NCBI GenBank assembly: GCA_963704535.1
Contig: OY969916.1
Coordinates: 4,836,001-4,900,000 of the forward strand
Length of the DNA stretch: 64,000 bases
Direction of reading: 5' to 3'
From: G963704535 sp963704535
GTDB lineage: Bacteria > Chloroflexota > Chloroflexia > Chloroflexales > Roseiflexaceae
Each line of letters starts with the position of its first letter. The first letter of the stretch is position 1. Positions 61,527 to 64,000 of the stretch are shown one piece after another. The position numbers and the translations under genes were made by a program. The notes under the pieces are model-generated. The model was not told the DNA's origin. It was given only the letters and a program-made list of their open reading frames with translations, and did not search any database.

Positions 61527-62403
61527 ACTTGGCCAGCGCCACCCGCGCGGCGGTGTTAAAATCCCGCATCCAGCGGTCGAGCGCCGCCAGTGCCGCGTCG
61601 CGCGCCCGCGTAGTCTCCTGCTTCACGCCTTTGTGCTGCTGATGCACCACTATGCCGGCCGCCACAGCGTCCACCTGGGATTGCCCCAACTCAAGCTGCT
61701 CGCGCGTTATCCCGAAGACCGCCAGCTTCGCGAGGATCGCCGCGTCGTTCAAGGCGTTGGCATAGAACTGCTGGGCCTGCATCAGCCAGCCGGCTGAGGT
61801 ATGCTTGCGGGCGCCCAGGTCGAGCACCTGAGCGGCGCCAGGGTCGTCGCGCAGCGCCGCCCGCGCTAGCGCGAGCTGGCCCATGAAGAAGGCACGCGCC
61901 TGGGCTTGGGTCGCGTCGCGTGTCTTCCTCGCACGGCGTTGGTCGCCAGCTCGGGCGCCCTGCCGCTGGGCCAACGCCTGGGCGGTGTCATGCAGCGCTT
62001 TGCCTTGTAGCATGCGTGCCGAATCATAGCCATAGGGCGCGAATATGTCTTGCAGTCCTACGTCCGCCAGCACCCAGTCGATCGCCACCTGTGCGGCCAG
62101 CAGGCGCTGCTCAATAGTGGTGTCAGCGCGATACGCGATGAGGCTCTGACGCGATCGTGCTGATGGCTGCATGCTCATTTCCGGCACCTGCATAGTTGTT
62201 TCCGGCGCCTGCATGCTCATTTCCGGCACCTGCATGGTTGTTTCCGGCACCTGCATGGTTGTTTCCGGCGCCTGCATGCTCATTTCCGGCACCTGCATGG
62301 TTGTTTCCGGCGCCTGCATGGTTGTTTCCGGCGCCTGCATGCTCATTTCCGGCACCTGCATAGTTGTTTCCGGCGCCTGCACTGTCTTCCCGTTACCTCG
62401 CAT
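61525..62403 (-). CDS. Hypothetical helical protein with N-terminal heptapeptide repeats
   Basis: A 292-aa protein. Residues about 8-80 are ten tandem copies of a seven-residue unit MQ[AV]PE[TM][TS]. The rest is Ala/Gln-rich and helical (QRLLAAQVAIDWVLADVGL, MLQGKALHDTAQALAQRQGA, AQARAFFMGQLALARAAL, ARDAALAALDRWMRDFNTAA). No family was recognised. Each repeat begins with ATG, so translation could start at several points and give products of different N-terminal length. The nearest start to the folded part is MSMQPSARSRQ. There is no signal peptide. Confidence 0.72.
   Translation of the reverse strand: MRGNGKTVQAPETTMQVPEMSMQAPETTMQAPETTMQVPEMSMQAPETTMQVPETTMQVPEMSMQAPETTMQVPEMSMQPSARSRQSLIAYRADTTIEQRLLAAQVAIDWVLADVGLQDIFAPYGYDSARMLQGKALHDTAQALAQRQGARAGDQRRARKTRDATQAQARAFFMGQLALARAALRDDPGAAQVLDLGARKHTSAGWLMQAQQFYANALNDAAILAKLAVFGITREQLELGQSQVDAVAAGIVVHQQHKGVKQETTRARDAALAALDRWMRDFNTAARVALAK
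62163..62382. repeat. Coding VNTR of 21-bp units
   Basis: On the plus strand, alternating GTTGTTTCCGGCGCCTGCAT and CTCATTTCCGGCACCTGCAT type units (21 bp with one extra base) are repeated ten times. Copy number likely varies between strains. Confidence 0.9.
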
Positions 62404-62619
62404 AAGTAGCTCCTGTGCCTATCGGCGTGTGTATGGCAGGGCGTTCAGTTCGCCCGGCGAACGATTGTTCACTCAAGCTATCCACCGCACGAAAGAATAG
62501 GAAGCGACTCCGGTCATGTGTGCGCTTTGGTTTCGGGATGTGATCGGAATCGTATTGACAGGTTTTCGTCGCCAGTCCCAAATATGAGGGGATCGTCCCC
62601 TTTCCATCCTCACAGACTC

Positions 62620-62662
62620 CACATCGCTTCTTAATAATGTCTGAAGATCGTAGTGCTAAGAT
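62620..62662 (+). promoter_or_regulatory. 43-bp conserved upstream motif, copy 1
   Basis: CACATCGCTTCTTAATAATG, then TCTGAAGATCG and so on. It matches 36 of 43 bases with 63958-64000. Both copies lie ahead of genes or the window end. It looks like a shared promoter or regulator site rather than a MITE. The rest of 62404-62698 shows no gene. Confidence 0.45.
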
Positions 62663-62698
62663 GCCACCATCAGGTTCGACCGTGGTCAGAACCTTGCA

Positions 62699-62770
62699 AT
62701 GGAAGATGATCCGGGCAGCCTGGAGGACCTTCAACGCCGCTCGGATGATATAGAAAAGGAACAGCACTAA
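62699..62770 (+). CDS. Possible 23-codon leader peptide coupled to the HHH lipoprotein
   Basis: ATG at 62699, then EDDPGSLEDLQRRSDDIEKE and two more residues, with its stop overlapping the next start (TAATG). The overlap suggests translational coupling. There is no clear ribosome site, so this may be chance. Confidence 0.25.
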   Translation: MEDDPGSLEDLQRRSDDIEKEQH

Positions 62771-63429
62771 TGAAACATGTGACAAACCAACTGAAGATGA
62801 TCGTGATAGCGTCGCTGACGGCCCTCATACTGATCGGGTGCGGAGGCGGCACTACCGCGTCAAGCACGCCGAGCGGCGCATCACCGGCGACGGACGCCAC
62901 CGCCGTGAGCGTACCGACGGAACAGACGGCCGCCGGCGGCGCGACCGCGCCCACGGCAAGCGGCGCGGTTCTTCCAACCGACGCGCCGGCGCAAAACGCA
63001 TCACCCGCGCCGGGCGACACACCGGCCGCGAGCGCCGAGAGCGCTGCGTTCGCGACGACCAAGCTGAATCTCAACGAGGTAACTGAAGAGCAACTGTTGA
63101 GCACTATCCCCGACTTCAGCAACCGGATGGTGCGCGAGTTCTTCGAGTACCGCCCTTATATCAGCATCCAGCAGTTCCGGCGGGAGATCGGCAAATATGT
63201 GAGCGCCGAGCAGGTGGCTGCCTACGAACAGTATGTGTACGTTCCAGTTGATGTCGACGCGGCCGACGCCATGACGTTGCAGCAACTGCCGGGTATCGAC
63301 GCGAGCATCGCGGATCAGCTGATCGCCGACCGGCCCTATGGCTCCAACTCGACATTCCTTGCCAAGCTCGGCGAGTATATCTCGGCGGATAATGTGAAGC
63401 TGGCCGAAGCGTATCTGGCCGCGAAATAA
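62770..63429 (+). CDS. ComEA-like helix-hairpin-helix lipoprotein
   Basis: A 219-aa protein with a lipoprotein signal (MIVIASLTALILIGCGGG, lipobox LIGC), a Thr/Ala/Pro linker of about 60 residues, and a pair of helix-hairpin-helix units (KLNLNEVTEEQLLSTIPDFS ... FFEYRPYISIQQFRREIG; DAADAMTLQQLPGIDASIAD ... RPYGSNSTFLAKLGEYIS). ComEA-type HHH domains bind DNA at the cell surface during transformation. In other lipoproteins they have unknown roles. An 11-bp gap separates it from a small membrane protein, probably the same operon. Confidence 0.85.
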   Translation: MKHVTNQLKMIVIASLTALILIGCGGGTTASSTPSGASPATDATAVSVPTEQTAAGGATAPTASGAVLPTDAPAQNASPAPGDTPAASAESAAFATTKLNLNEVTEEQLLSTIPDFSNRMVREFFEYRPYISIQQFRREIGKYVSAEQVAAYEQYVYVPVDVDAADAMTLQQLPGIDASIADQLIADRPYGSNSTFLAKLGEYISADNVKLAEAYLAAK

Positions 63430-63440
63430 GCGTCTGAACA

Positions 63441-63941
63441 ATGGATGCAACAACAATCGCCCAACGATTACGCACATTTTTACTCGTGCTGGCCGGTTGC
63501 CTGTGCGTCGGAACGGCAGTCGAACTGTTCCTGGCCGAGCATACCGAAAGTCCAATCCAGTTGCTCCCGTTTCTCTTGTGCGGCATCGGATTGCTGGCCG
63601 TGCTGGCCGCGCTGCTCCGCCCGCGGCGCGGCACGCTCGTGGCGCTGCGGCTGATCATGGGCCTGCTGGCGGCAGGCAGTGTCTTCGGCGTGTACGAGCA
63701 TATCGAGAATAACCTGGCGTTCGAGCTGGAGATCCGGCCGGGCGCCGGGCTGGGCGATGTCTGGTTCGAGGCGCTCAAGGGCGCGAGCCCGCTGCTGGCG
63801 CCCGGCATCCTGGCGCTGGCGGCCATCCTGGCGATCGCCGCGACCTATTATCATCCGGCGTTGGAGCGCCGTCACACCGAGGATTCGGTAACGGACTCCA
63901 AACATACAAAGCATCCCAGCTCCGTGAAATGTGAAACGTGA
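63441..63941 (+). CDS. Small four-helix membrane protein
   Basis: A 166-aa protein with four membrane helices (FLLVLAGCLCVGTAVELFLA; LLPFLLCGIGLLAVLAALL; LVALRLIMGLLAAGSVFGVY; LAPGILALAAILAIAATYYH). A conserved-looking loop lies between helices 3 and 4 (EHIENNLAFELEIRPGAGLG), and the tail is basic and polar. No named family was recognised. It follows the HHH lipoprotein by 11 bp. Confidence 0.78.
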   Translation: MDATTIAQRLRTFLLVLAGCLCVGTAVELFLAEHTESPIQLLPFLLCGIGLLAVLAALLRPRRGTLVALRLIMGLLAAGSVFGVYEHIENNLAFELEIRPGAGLGDVWFEALKGASPLLAPGILALAAILAIAATYYHPALERRHTEDSVTDSKHTKHPSSVKCET

Positions 63942-63957
63942 CCATCCACACAATCCT

Positions 63958-64000
63958 CACATCGCTTCTTAACAATATCTAAAGACCGCACTGCTACGAT
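63958..64000 (+). promoter_or_regulatory. 43-bp conserved upstream motif, copy 2
   Basis: CACATCGCTTCTTAACAATA, then TCTAAAGACCG to the window end. Second copy of the motif at 62620-62662, probably ahead of a gene outside the window. Confidence 0.4.

Overview
The window is about 64 kb of GC-rich DNA from what looks like a filamentous or multicellular Chloroflexota bacterium (Chloroflexia or Roseiflexales/Kouleothrix-like; this is inferred from gene content and style, not from a marker search). Pointers are a type 2 isopentenyl-diphosphate isomerase, a MutL/GlmL-like protein beside large membrane proteins, exported proteins carrying a short Y-[LM]-P-[LF]-x motif, heptanucleotide tandem-repeat hairpins and many small palindromic MITE-like elements. 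No rRNA, tRNA or CRISPR array was recognised.

Layout. 1-5842: partial membrane glycosyltransferase-like gene, sugar isomerase/epimerase, ATP-dependent DNA ligase, and two RCK/TrkA-type potassium regulators. 5843-7238: an ISAzo13-type insertion sequence sitting exactly on the stop codon of the second trkA, with a classical -1 frameshift heptamer. 7318-16954: exported Ig-repeat protein, CorA, a HipA-like kinase/DUF3037 pair, RecF, a DUF4058 protein carrying a MITE in its reading frame, IPP isomerase and a membrane-anchored cyclophilin. 17031-24637: a five-gene minus-strand cluster (MutL-like ASKHA protein, polytopic membrane protein, 1051-aa protein with about 27 P-x-W-L repeats, a second polytopic protein, and a DUF6754-like protein). 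I consider this the best candidate for an undescribed system. 24697-32189: housekeeping block with dtd, a split PIN-TRAM (YacL-like) gene, radA, clpC and an S1-domain protein. 32893-36642: lipoprotein, membrane coiled-coil protein, nadD with an in-frame amber codon, and rsmG.

36792-48664: large exported DUF11 protein, PspA/IM30, alpha-glucan phosphorylase, GH13 amylase, and a frameshifted GT39-like membrane protein. 48780-51075: a TnpB element interrupted by an IS630-family element, nested cleanly at a TA site. 51076-56024: a hypothetical protein, two GT2 glycosyltransferases, and an exported LTD/NTPT-repeat/CARDB protein with a frameshift. 56391-61173: a LacI regulator diverging from a secreted GH16 beta-glucanase, with two copies of one operator placed on near-consensus promoters. 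61525-64000: a protein with an N-terminal heptapeptide repeat, a ComEA-like HHH lipoprotein and a small membrane protein.

The strongest window-wide theme is repeat biology. Three MITE-like families (A: ends GTCTGAAAAGG; B: ends ACAAGGTTTC; C: ends CTATAGC) and hairpins built from tandem heptamers occur in most intergenic gaps. They also lie inside reading frames, where they add peptide inserts (DNA ligase, two membrane glycosyltransferases, DUF4058) or supply C-terminal tails and stop codons (RadA, glucan phosphorylase, LTD protein). At least four genes are broken by a frameshift or nonsense codon (yacL-like, nadD, GT39-like, LTD/CARDB). This is either real decay or sequence error and should be checked against reads.
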